Shown piece by piece: positions 1 to 5,990 of a stretch of DNA of 7,784 bases; position 1 is the stretch's first letter; every line of letters begins with the position of its first letter. Source of the stretch: JBBIKU01 sp037445245 (GTDB lineage Bacteria > Chloroflexota > Anaerolineae > Anaerolineales > Anaerolineaceae); contig JBBIKU010000110.1 of NCBI GenBank assembly GCA_037445245.1, forward strand, positions 1-7,784, written 5' to 3'. The notes below the pieces were generated by a model. The model ran no database searches, was not told where the DNA came from, and worked only from the letters and a program-made list of their open reading frames with translations. A program made the position numbers and the translations under genes.

Positions 1-324
1 GGATTTATGCTCGGGATTGCCCGCGCCTCCGGCGAAACCGCGCCGCTGCTCTTCACCGCCTTGGGCAACGAACGCTACGACATCAGCATGATCATACGCA
101 GCGGCATCGCCGCAAATCAGAGCTTCCCCACCATTATCGGGCGCATCATCAACCAGCCGGTCGATTCACTGCCGTTGACCTTATGGAAATACGCCCAGCA
201 GCCCTTTCCAGAACGGGTGGCGCAGGCTTGGGCGGTGGCGCTGATCTTGATGGCATTTGTCTTGCTCATCAATATTACAACAAGATTGTGGATTTTGAGC
301 CGAACTGATAAAATAAAAAGGTAA
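1..324 (+). CDS. pstA: Phosphate ABC transporter permease PstA, C-terminal part (5' end outside the window)
   Basis: One of the two membrane permeases of the high-affinity phosphate importer PstSCAB. The frame is open from base 1, and 107 residues are visible before the TAA. The visible start, GIARASGETAPLLFTALG, matches the conserved cytoplasmic EAA-type loop of PstA, where the permease docks on the PstB ATPase. A periplasmic-looking stretch follows, then a last membrane helix of about 20 hydrophobic residues (AWAVALILMAFVLLINI), and a short basic cytoplasmic tail ending DKIKR. The Met at base 7 is internal and not a start. pstB begins 3 bases after the stop, so the two are co-transcribed and probably translationally coupled. 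Assignment rests on the EAA-loop motif, the final helix and the adjacent pstB and phoU. Confidence 0.93.
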   Translation, partial: GFMLGIARASGETAPLLFTALGNERYDISMIIRSGIAANQSFPTIIGRIINQPVDSLPLTLWKYAQQPFPERVAQAWAVALILMAFVLLINITTRLWILSRTDKIKR

Positions 325-327
325 CTT

Positions 328-1203
328 ATGGAACAAACCCAAATCCCTCCCTTCGAAGAAGAAAAGTCCTTCGTCAGCGTTCAGGCGGTCAAAAAACACG
401 CCTACGCCGACCTTGAGGAGCATCGAGAAGCGCTGCCGATCAAGGTGCGCGTCGATGATCTGACCCTGTTCTATGGAAACTTCAAAGCGATCTCCGATGT
501 CTCGTTTGATGTGCCCGCCAACAGGGTCACCGCCATCATTGGTCCTTCGGGGTGCGGCAAATCCACACTGATCCGCTGTTTCAACCGCATGAACGACCTG
601 ACCCCCAACGTGCGGGTATACGGCAGGGTGCTGCTGGATGACATCAACATCTACGATAATACGATCGATGTGGTCGATATTCGACGCCGCATCGGGATGG
701 TCTTTCAGAGACCCAACCCTTTCCCCAAGAGCATCTACGACAACGTGGCTTACGGTCCACGTCTTTACGGCATCCGTAAACGCGGTGTGATTGATGAAAT
801 CGTCGAACATAGCCTGACCCAGGCTGCTGTGTGGGAGGAAGTTAAAGATAAACTGAACCAAAGCGCTTATGCTCTCTCAGGCGGGCAACAGCAGCGTTTG
901 TGCATCGCCCGCGCCCTGGCGGTGGAACCGGAAATCATTCTGATGGACGAACCGGCTTCGGCGCTTGATCCCATCGCCACTTACTGCATTGAAGAGCTGA
1001 TTCGGGACCTTGTCAAAGATGTTACAATAATCATAGTAACGCATAACATGCAGCAGGCAGCGCGGGTTTCCGATTTCACTGCCTTTATGATGACAGACGA
1101 GAGCCGAACCGGTCATCTGGCTGAGTATGGGTCGACCAACCAGATCTTTCTCAAGCCGAAAAACAAAGAGACAGAAGATTACATTAGTGGACGTTTCGGC
1201 TAA
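328..1203 (+). CDS. pstB: Phosphate ABC transporter ATP-binding protein PstB
   Basis: Cytoplasmic ATPase that powers phosphate import through PstC/PstA (291 residues). All ABC motifs are present: Walker A GPSGCGKST at about 72-80, Q-loop Gln at about 127 in VFQRPNPFP, signature LSGGQQQR at 183-190, Walker B ILMDEPASALDP at about 204-215, and the switch His in VTHNMQQAAR at about 239. VFQRPNPFP and the MQQAARVSD segment are typical of PstB. The ABC core (IKVRVDDLTLFYG) only begins near residue 38, so there is an acidic/basic N-terminal extension of about 37 residues; most PstB proteins are nearer 250-260 residues. The start is supported by AAGG at 318-321, six bases upstream. The C-terminus DYISGRFG is the usual PstB ending. 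It sits between pstA and phoU as in classical pst operons. Confidence 0.97.
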   Translation: MEQTQIPPFEEEKSFVSVQAVKKHAYADLEEHREALPIKVRVDDLTLFYGNFKAISDVSFDVPANRVTAIIGPSGCGKSTLIRCFNRMNDLTPNVRVYGRVLLDDINIYDNTIDVVDIRRRIGMVFQRPNPFPKSIYDNVAYGPRLYGIRKRGVIDEIVEHSLTQAAVWEEVKDKLNQSAYALSGGQQQRLCIARALAVEPEIILMDEPASALDPIATYCIEELIRDLVKDVTIIIVTHNMQQAARVSDFTAFMMTDESRTGHLAEYGSTNQIFLKPKNKETEDYISGRFG

Positions 1204-1218
1204 ACCGGATTACCGAAT

Positions 1219-1224
1219 GGAGAG
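1219..1224 (+). promoter_or_regulatory. Shine-Dalgarno site deciding the phoU start
   Basis: GGAGAG lies seven bases before ATG 1232. The other in-frame ATG at 1217 and the longer open frame running back into pstB have no comparable site. Starting at 1232 also gives the MPRETLDR N-terminus that fits PhoU. Confidence 0.7.
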
Positions 1225-1231
1225 ATTCCCG

Positions 1232-1909
1232 ATGCCCCGCGAGACGTTGGATCGCCAGATCCACCATTTGCAAGATGAAATCCTTTTGCTGGGGAGCATG
1301 GTCGAACAAGCCATGCTGAACGCGGTGGAGGCGCTCAAACGACGCGACCTCGAAGCTGCAACGCAAATCTACGAAGACGATGTGCTGATCAATGAAAAAC
1401 GCTTCGCCATTGAAAACGCCATCCTGATCCTCATCGCCACCCAGCAGCCTATCGCCAAAGATCTGCGGATGCTGGCAGCTATGCTCGAGGTCATCACCGA
1501 ACTCGAGCGCATGGGAGATTATGCCAAGGGAGTTGCCAAAATCACCAACAAGATCGGCGATGCCGTCCTCCCCCTGCCAATGCGTGAGATCGCTAAAATG
1601 GGTGAACTCGCCGTCAACATGCTCCATCGCGCCCTCACCGCCTTCATCAATGAGAACCCGAGCCAAGCCTGCCTGATCCCGCTGGAGGATGACGAGGTCG
1701 ATAAGCTATACAATCAGGTCTATCACAGCGTCGTCCGATCCATGATCGCCAACCCTGAGATCATCGACCAAACGAACTTAATGCTGTGGGTTGCGCATAA
1801 TCTCGAGCGGATGGCAGATCGGGTGACCAATATCTGCGAACGGACGGTGTTCATCGCCACCGGTGAATTACTGGAAATGGAATCCTCGGATGACGAAGAC
1901 ACCGAATAA
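1232..1909 (+). CDS. phoU: Phosphate signalling / transport regulator PhoU
   Basis: PhoU is a cytoplasmic peripheral protein that connects PstB to the phosphate-sensing histidine kinase and restrains phosphate uptake. The 225-residue product has the family's two three-helix repeats, each with a metal-cluster motif: ELERMGDYAKG at about 90-100 and NLERMADRVTNICERTVF at about 190-207. The family's QQPIAKDLRM segment lies at about 71-80, and the N-terminus reads MPRETLDRQIHHLQDEILLL. The tail is acidic (MESSDDEDTE). The frame is open back to 1127 inside pstB, but the GGAGAG site favours ATG 1232. The gene lies 28 bases after pstB and 49 before the first kinase gene, with no terminator in between. 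This makes read-through into the downstream genes likely. Confidence 0.96.
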   Translation: MPRETLDRQIHHLQDEILLLGSMVEQAMLNAVEALKRRDLEAATQIYEDDVLINEKRFAIENAILILIATQQPIAKDLRMLAAMLEVITELERMGDYAKGVAKITNKIGDAVLPLPMREIAKMGELAVNMLHRALTAFINENPSQACLIPLEDDEVDKLYNQVYHSVVRSMIANPEIIDQTNLMLWVAHNLERMADRVTNICERTVFIATGELLEMESSDDEDTE

Positions 1910-1958
1910 TTCCTGCGCCAACATCGCCATCACCAGCATATAGAAAGCTGAGGCAAAG

Positions 1959-2705
1959 GTGCTCCACAAGGGAGAATACAAAGGGAAATTGATCATCGTC
2001 GAGGGCATCGATGGGAGCGGAAAATCAACCCAGATCGATCTGCTTTACAAATGGCTGCTCGCGCAGGGAAAATCGGTCTACTTCTCCGAATGGAATTCTT
2101 CAAATCTGGTCAAAAGCACCACCAAGCTGGCAAAAAAGCAAAAGATCTTCACCCCCACCACCTTCAGTTTGCTGCAGGCGACGGATTTCGCCGACCGTTG
2201 GCAGAACTACATGCTGCCAATGCTCAAAGCCGGCGTTATTGTCCTGGCTGACCGGTATGCATTCACCGCCTTCGCCAGGGACGTCGCCCGTGGTGTGGAT
2301 CGTGAATGGGTGCGCAATCTGTATTCATTCTCGGTGCAACCCGATCTGGCATTTTATTTCCAGGTGCCGTTGGATGTCGCCGTCGATCGCATCATGGAAG
2401 GCAGAGCCAAATTAAAGTATTACGAGGCAGGCATGGACCTGGGGCTTTCGGAAAACCGCGTCACCAGTTTCCGCCTCTTCCAGCAAAGGATTATAAACGA
2501 ATATGACCGCATGACGGATGAATTTAGTTTCAAGGTCATCGATGGCACCCTTCCGGTCAAACAACAACAGCGCCAAGTCCGGCAACACCTCCGAAAAATT
2601 CTGCAGGGATGGCGCGGCTTGCCCAACCCGCTCCGCACAACCCGGCACACCTACCACAAGCCGGTGGAACAGATTGCCGGCAGCCAGCAGGCGGGAAAGG
2701 CATGA
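1959..2705 (+). CDS. Thymidylate-kinase-family P-loop kinase, copy 1 (intact Walker A)
   Basis: A 248-residue P-loop kinase closest to dTMP kinase (dTMP + ATP to dTDP + ADP). Visible features are Walker A GIDGSGKST at 16-24, the ATDFADR segment at 74-80 corresponding to the FAADR Arg region of Tmk, and DRYAFTAFARDVARG at 98-112 corresponding to the Tmk DRYxxS block. It differs from a housekeeping Tmk in three ways. The TREPGGT nucleotide-binding motif is absent (FSEWNSSN instead), the AYQG motif reads ARDVARG, and the lid region carries YYEAGMD. A tail of about 33 basic/Pro-rich residues follows the last core helix near 215. The start is GTG with GAGG five bases upstream (1950-1953). It overlaps the next gene by ATGA. 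It is about a third identical by eye to that gene, so the two are old paralogues. The real substrate is uncertain: it may be dTMP, another nucleotide, or a phosphate-linked substrate given the neighbours. Confidence 0.85.
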   Translation: MLHKGEYKGKLIIVEGIDGSGKSTQIDLLYKWLLAQGKSVYFSEWNSSNLVKSTTKLAKKQKIFTPTTFSLLQATDFADRWQNYMLPMLKAGVIVLADRYAFTAFARDVARGVDREWVRNLYSFSVQPDLAFYFQVPLDVAVDRIMEGRAKLKYYEAGMDLGLSENRVTSFRLFQQRIINEYDRMTDEFSFKVIDGTLPVKQQQRQVRQHLRKILQGWRGLPNPLRTTRHTYHKPVEQIAGSQQAGKA

Positions 2706-3394
2706 AAGAAGTCAAATTTTACGGAGCGGGTTTTCCTTACCGACCGATCAAGGAATTGCCCGGCAAATTGATCGTGTTAGAAGGCACCGATGGCGTCGGG
2801 CGCTCGACGCAAATCCAATTGCTGCGCGCCTGGCTTGAGGGGGAGGGCTACGCCGTTTCGGATACCGGTTTGCGGCGCTCGACCCTCACCCAAAGCGGAC
2901 TGGACGCCGCTAAACAGGGACACACGCTCAGCCCGCTGACCATGAGCCTCTTTTACGCCACCGATTTTGCCGACCGGCTCGAAAATCAAATCATCCCCGC
3001 TCTCAAGGCTGGCTTCATCGTACTTTCCGACCGATATTTCTACTCCGTGATTGCCCGCGACGTGGTGCGCGGCGCCAACCGGGCATGGTCGCGCAAAGTC
3101 TACGGGTTTGCCCTCATCCCCAACATGATCCTCTATCTCAAAGCCAGTATTCCAACTCTGATCTCCCGTATCGTTCACGGGCGAGGCTTCAATCACTGGG
3201 AAGCCGGCATGGACATTCGCTGCGCTGACAACCTCTACGATAGTTTCTGCGTCTACCAAGCTGCTCTGATCGAACAATTCGACGAAATGGCGAAGGAATT
3301 CGGCTTCATCACCATTGACGCCAACCGCTCGATCACGCACGTCAACGAACAACTGCGGCAGCACATCAGCAAATTATTCGAAGAAGACCAGTAA
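2702..3394 (+). CDS. Thymidylate-kinase-family protein, copy 2 (Walker A Lys replaced by Arg)
   Basis: A 230-residue paralogue of the preceding gene. Its P-loop reads GTDGVGRST at 28-36, so Arg34 (codon CGC) replaces the Lys that normally contacts the ATP phosphates. The rest of the fold is kept: SLFYATDFADR at 82-92, LKAGFIVLSDRY at 101-112, SVIARDVVRG at 115-124 and WEAGMD at 166-171. The TREPGGT motif is missing here too. About 20 residues precede the core, including FYGAGFPYRPIKEL. The ATG lies inside the ATGA overlap with copy 1, which implies translational coupling and matched production. It could be a weak kinase, a nucleotide-binding regulatory subunit, or a heterodimer partner of copy 1. 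An automated call of dTMP kinase would be plausible but may overstate activity. Confidence 0.82.
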   Translation: MKEVKFYGAGFPYRPIKELPGKLIVLEGTDGVGRSTQIQLLRAWLEGEGYAVSDTGLRRSTLTQSGLDAAKQGHTLSPLTMSLFYATDFADRLENQIIPALKAGFIVLSDRYFYSVIARDVVRGANRAWSRKVYGFALIPNMILYLKASIPTLISRIVHGRGFNHWEAGMDIRCADNLYDSFCVYQAALIEQFDEMAKEFGFITIDANRSITHVNEQLRQHISKLFEEDQ

Positions 3395-3469
3395 CTCTGA
3401 TCCAATAACCGGTTGGGAAAACGCCTTCTCCGTTCCCGACCTGCCTAGCCCTCGGAGAGGAGTCTGTAC
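3395..3469 (+). other. Short intergenic gap before the CHAD gene
   Basis: This is the largest gap in the + strand gene run (75 bases). It holds an 8-base palindrome AACCGGTT (3407-3414) and a weak possible stem (GGGAA 3415-3419 with TTCCC 3433-3437) without a T tract. No convincing promoter or terminator was seen. Confidence 0.4.
3454..3462 (+). promoter_or_regulatory. Strong Shine-Dalgarno site of the CHAD gene
   Basis: GGAGAGGAG ends seven bases before ATG 3470 and is the strongest ribosome binding site in the + strand gene run. It fixes the start and suggests independent, efficient translation of the CHAD protein even though it lies within the same transcript. Confidence 0.75.
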
Positions 3470-4501
3470 ATGAAATCCACGCCTGACAAGAGCACCTGTC
3501 TCTTTGGTGCCGGTGTTATCTACCGGCATCTAAAATCTCTCAGGCAGGAAATCAATGGTGTTCGACAGGCAAAAGACATCGAACACATTCACCGCATGCG
3601 GGTGGCAACCCGCCGGTTGCGCGCCACCTTGCCTCTTTTCGAGAGCTGCTACCCCCGCAAGCAGGTCACAACCTGGCAAACCGAAATCAAACGTATCACT
3701 GGCGCCCTAAGTTCGGCGCGGGATACCGACGTCCAGATCGACCGAATCGGGCAAATCGCCCACGAGATCACCGAAACCAGCGCCAGAGCGGGCATTCACC
3801 GGCTGATGCTGCGATTGAAACAAAAACGGGAACAACAACAAAACAAGGTTATTAAAGCCCTGGCAAAGCTGGAAGACTCCGGCATTGTGGAAGAAATGCA
3901 AGCCATCATCACGCCACTGGCGAAAGCAGCGGGAGAGAATTACCCCTATTCCGATCAGCTCTACCGGCTCGCATACGATAACGTCCATCGCTGCCTCGAA
4001 GCGATGCTTGCTTTCAGTGAATTTGTCCCACAACCAGAGCGGATCGATGAACTGCATGCCATGCGCATCGAAGCCAAACGGCTGCGCTACACCCTCGAGA
4101 CCTTCGCCCCCCTCTATCCCGATCAATTCCAGGAAATCATCAACATTGTGCGTTCTATCCAGGAAATGCTCGGCGACATCCACGACTGCGATGTCTGGGT
4201 TGAATTTCTGCCCCAGTTCATCGAGGAGGAACGCCAGCGTACGCTTGCGTTTTACGGAAGTGACCGTCCTCTACGCTCTTTGATTCCCGGCATCATTTAC
4301 CTTAAAGAAAACCGCCAGTCGATGCGAAATCGGCTCTACCTGCGCTTCGTTCAACAGTGGGAAGCCTGGCAGCAACAAAACATCTGGGAAAAGTTGAACG
4401 ACATCATCCAGCTCCCCCTCACACTGTACGAGAACGTTTTTCCACCTCCCGTCGAAGGCACACCCGGCGAAAGCGCCGCCCAAGAGGATGACGGCACATG
4501 A
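3470..4501 (+). CDS. CHAD domain-containing protein (probable polyphosphate-associated)
   Basis: Conserved-histidine alpha-helical domain protein of 343 residues. The domain's two internal repeats are visible by their His/Arg motifs: HIHRMRVATRRLRATLPLF at about 39-57 and ELHAMRIEAKRLRYTLETF at about 194-212. The closing LGDIHDCDVW motif is at 234-243, and ALSSARDTDV at 79-88 is the matching motif of the first half. These basic surfaces bind polyphosphate in characterised CHAD proteins, so this is probably a cytoplasmic polyphosphate-binding protein. There is no N-terminal CYTH (triphosphate tunnel) domain, so it is a stand-alone CHAD. The C-terminal 20 residues are Pro/acidic-rich. The N-terminus LFGAGVIYRHLKSL resembles the FYGAGFPYRPIKEL of kinase copy 2. 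The stop overlaps the next start (ATGA), tying it to the phosphoesterase. Confidence 0.92.
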   Translation: MKSTPDKSTCLFGAGVIYRHLKSLRQEINGVRQAKDIEHIHRMRVATRRLRATLPLFESCYPRKQVTTWQTEIKRITGALSSARDTDVQIDRIGQIAHEITETSARAGIHRLMLRLKQKREQQQNKVIKALAKLEDSGIVEEMQAIITPLAKAAGENYPYSDQLYRLAYDNVHRCLEAMLAFSEFVPQPERIDELHAMRIEAKRLRYTLETFAPLYPDQFQEIINIVRSIQEMLGDIHDCDVWVEFLPQFIEEERQRTLAFYGSDRPLRSLIPGIIYLKENRQSMRNRLYLRFVQQWEAWQQQNIWEKLNDIIQLPLTLYENVFPPPVEGTPGESAAQEDDGT

Positions 4502-5241
4502 AAATCGCCCTGATTGGCGACATCCACGCCAACCTGCCCGCGCTGGAAGCCGTTTTGGCGCACGCCGACGCCCAGTCTGCCTCGCTGATGTGGAATGTGG
4601 GCGACACCGTCGGCTACGGCGCCTACCCCGATCAGGTCGTTAAACTGATCCAAAAACGGAAAATCGTGAGCATCCTCGGCAACTATGATCGTAAAGTATT
4701 AATGGTAGAACACAAACGAAAAAAATGGTCGCGCAACAAAACGCCGGAAAAATGGCTGGCTTTTCGCTGGGCTTACGAGCACCTCTCCCCCCGCAACCGC
4801 AAATATCTGCAATCGTTGCCAGAACAGCGGCGTATCAAGGTCGCCGGACGACGCATTTTACTCACTCACGGCAGCCCCGCCTCATGCGAGGAACACCTTA
4901 CCCCTGAGACCCCGGATGAACGACTGCGCGAACTCAGCCAGCTCACCCGTGCCGACATCATCGTGGTGGGGCATTCCCATGTGCCGTTCGTGCGTTGCGT
5001 TAACGGGGTCTGGTTCATCAACACGGGCAGCGTCGGCAGAGCGGATGACGGTGACCCCCGCACCTCTTATGCTTTATTGAAGCTGAAGAAAGATACCACC
5101 GAGGTGGAACACTTCCGCCTAAAATACGACGTCAAACGCGCCGCCAAAGCGATCCGCCGGAAAGGGCTTCCGGAAGATTTTGCCAGAATGATCCTCGAAG
5201 GACGCAATCTGGATGCCGTTCAGATGAAAAGTGAGCCATGA
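4498..5241 (+). CDS. Calcineurin-like metallophosphoesterase (YfcE/ApaH-related single-domain family)
   Basis: A 247-residue cytoplasmic phosphoesterase with the full di-metal motif set: GDIHAN (Asp8, His10), GDTVGYG (Asp36), GNYD (Asn62), LTHGSP (His124) and GHSHVPF (His159, His161), followed by NTGSVG. The order and spacing fit the bacterial metallophosphoesterase family annotated as YfcE/ApaH-like; the substrate cannot be read from sequence. No signal peptide is visible. The C-terminus has a basic helical tail (KRAAKAIRRKGLPEDFARM) that is usual for this subfamily. The ATG overlaps the CHAD stop; AGAGG lies about ten bases upstream. Its place after CHAD suggests work on a phosphate ester, a nucleotide or a polyphosphate-linked product, but this is inference from position only. 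Confidence 0.9.
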   Translation: MKIALIGDIHANLPALEAVLAHADAQSASLMWNVGDTVGYGAYPDQVVKLIQKRKIVSILGNYDRKVLMVEHKRKKWSRNKTPEKWLAFRWAYEHLSPRNRKYLQSLPEQRRIKVAGRRILLTHGSPASCEEHLTPETPDERLRELSQLTRADIIVVGHSHVPFVRCVNGVWFINTGSVGRADDGDPRTSYALLKLKKDTTEVEHFRLKYDVKRAAKAIRRKGLPEDFARMILEGRNLDAVQMKSEP

Positions 5242-5294
5242 TGCCGACGGCCAAAGGCAGCGCTTCCTTCCAACGACCGATCAATCCTCGTTGA
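5238..5294 (+). other. Possible 18-codon upstream reading frame in phase with the HD gene
   Basis: ATGATG at 5238 overlaps the phosphoesterase TGA in the same ATGA style as other junctions here. The frame reads 18 codons to TGA at 5292-5294, six bases before the GTG at 5301, and it is in the same frame as the HD gene. It may be a coupling leader or the lost original 5' end of that gene. It may also be chance; there is no good Shine-Dalgarno site. Confidence 0.25.
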
Positions 5295-5300
5295 ATTGCA

Positions 5301-5990
5301 GTGATGACGGATGCCGGCATGGATTGGAGCGCCTCTCTCGATCCAGAACAAAACCCTGAGCTCAAAGCCGTCTTCGAACTGGCAAAAACCTGCGGCTATG
5401 AAGCCTCACACTGCAACCACGTAACCCAGCTTGCCTTGCAGTTGTTCGATCAACTGCAAGAAATCCACCATTTGGGAGATCAGGAACGCTTCTGGTTGAC
5501 CTGCGCCGGAATTTTGCACGACATCGGGTGGATCGAAGGTTGGCAGTCGCATCACAAGACCGGATTGCAGATCATTCTCAGCACGCCGATTTTACCCTTC
5601 AACAACCGCGACCGCCTGATGGTGGGCTCCATCGTGCGATACCACCGCAAGGCGCTGCCCAGCACCCGCCACGATCACTTTGCAGCGCTGGAGGAAACCG
5701 AACGCCGCACAGTGAAAATTCTGGCAGCCATTTTGAGATTTGCCAACGACCTGGATCGTTCGCACCAGCTGGTCGTCCAGCACATTCGCTGCAAAATATC
5801 TCCTCGGCGGATTGCAATTACCTGCTACACTGACGATGCCGCGCCGGAAGCGGAACGGGCAACCCAGCAAAAACTCGACCTGCTCGCCAAAACATTTAAA
5901 CGCAGATGCGTCCTTAAATTCAAAACGGGTTTGCCACCTCTCAGCCGAGTTTCCCCATCGCCTGATTCACCAGAATCGCAGCCAGTCTAA
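5301..5990 (+). CDS. Stand-alone HD-domain protein resembling the C-terminal domain of Ppx/GppA
   Basis: A 229-residue protein dominated by an HD fold: SHCNHVTQLALQLFDQL at about 36-52, ILHDIGWIEG at 71-80 (the HD pair at 73-74), HHKTG at 84-88, IVRYHRKALP at 111-120 and ILRFANDLDRSH at 144-155. This motif order is that of the C-terminal regulatory or helical domain of exopolyphosphatase/pppGpp phosphatase (Ppx/GppA). The N-terminal ASKHA phosphatase domain is entirely absent. It could be a separate subunit or a metal-dependent phosphohydrolase. Start choice is uncertain: GTG 5301, ATG 5304 and ATG 5319 are all in frame, none has a clear ribosome binding site, and an in-frame TGA at 5292 bars any longer version. 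The last 20 residues are Ser/Pro-rich and overlap the convergent gene by 24 bases. Confidence 0.85.
   Translation: MMTDAGMDWSASLDPEQNPELKAVFELAKTCGYEASHCNHVTQLALQLFDQLQEIHHLGDQERFWLTCAGILHDIGWIEGWQSHHKTGLQIILSTPILPFNNRDRLMVGSIVRYHRKALPSTRHDHFAALEETERRTVKILAAILRFANDLDRSHQLVVQHIRCKISPRRIAITCYTDDAAPEAERATQQKLDLLAKTFKRRCVLKFKTGLPPLSRVSPSPDSPESQPV

Noticed and set aside
181..861. 226-codon open frame on the - strand across pstA/pstB
   Set aside because: It lies opposite a clear pstB, has no recognisable domain, and its composition is that of an antisense shadow.
2777..3364. 195-codon - strand open frame opposite kinase copy 2
   Set aside because: No family motifs; it mirrors the codon pattern of the real gene on the + strand.
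1959..3394. Calling the kinase pair PPK2 polyphosphate kinases
   Set aside because: The acceptor-side motif is DRY as in thymidylate kinases, not the PPK2 DRSxYNR type; only the structural kinship and the neighbours point toward polyphosphate.
3415..3437. Possible hairpin GGGAA/TTCCC before the CHAD gene
   Set aside because: Five pairs around a 13-base loop, with no T tract, is too weak to call a terminator or attenuator.
5964..5977. Inverted repeat GATTC-ACCA-GAATC as a terminator between convergent genes
   Set aside because: The stem is only five base pairs and no T tract follows on either strand; it also lies within coding sequence.
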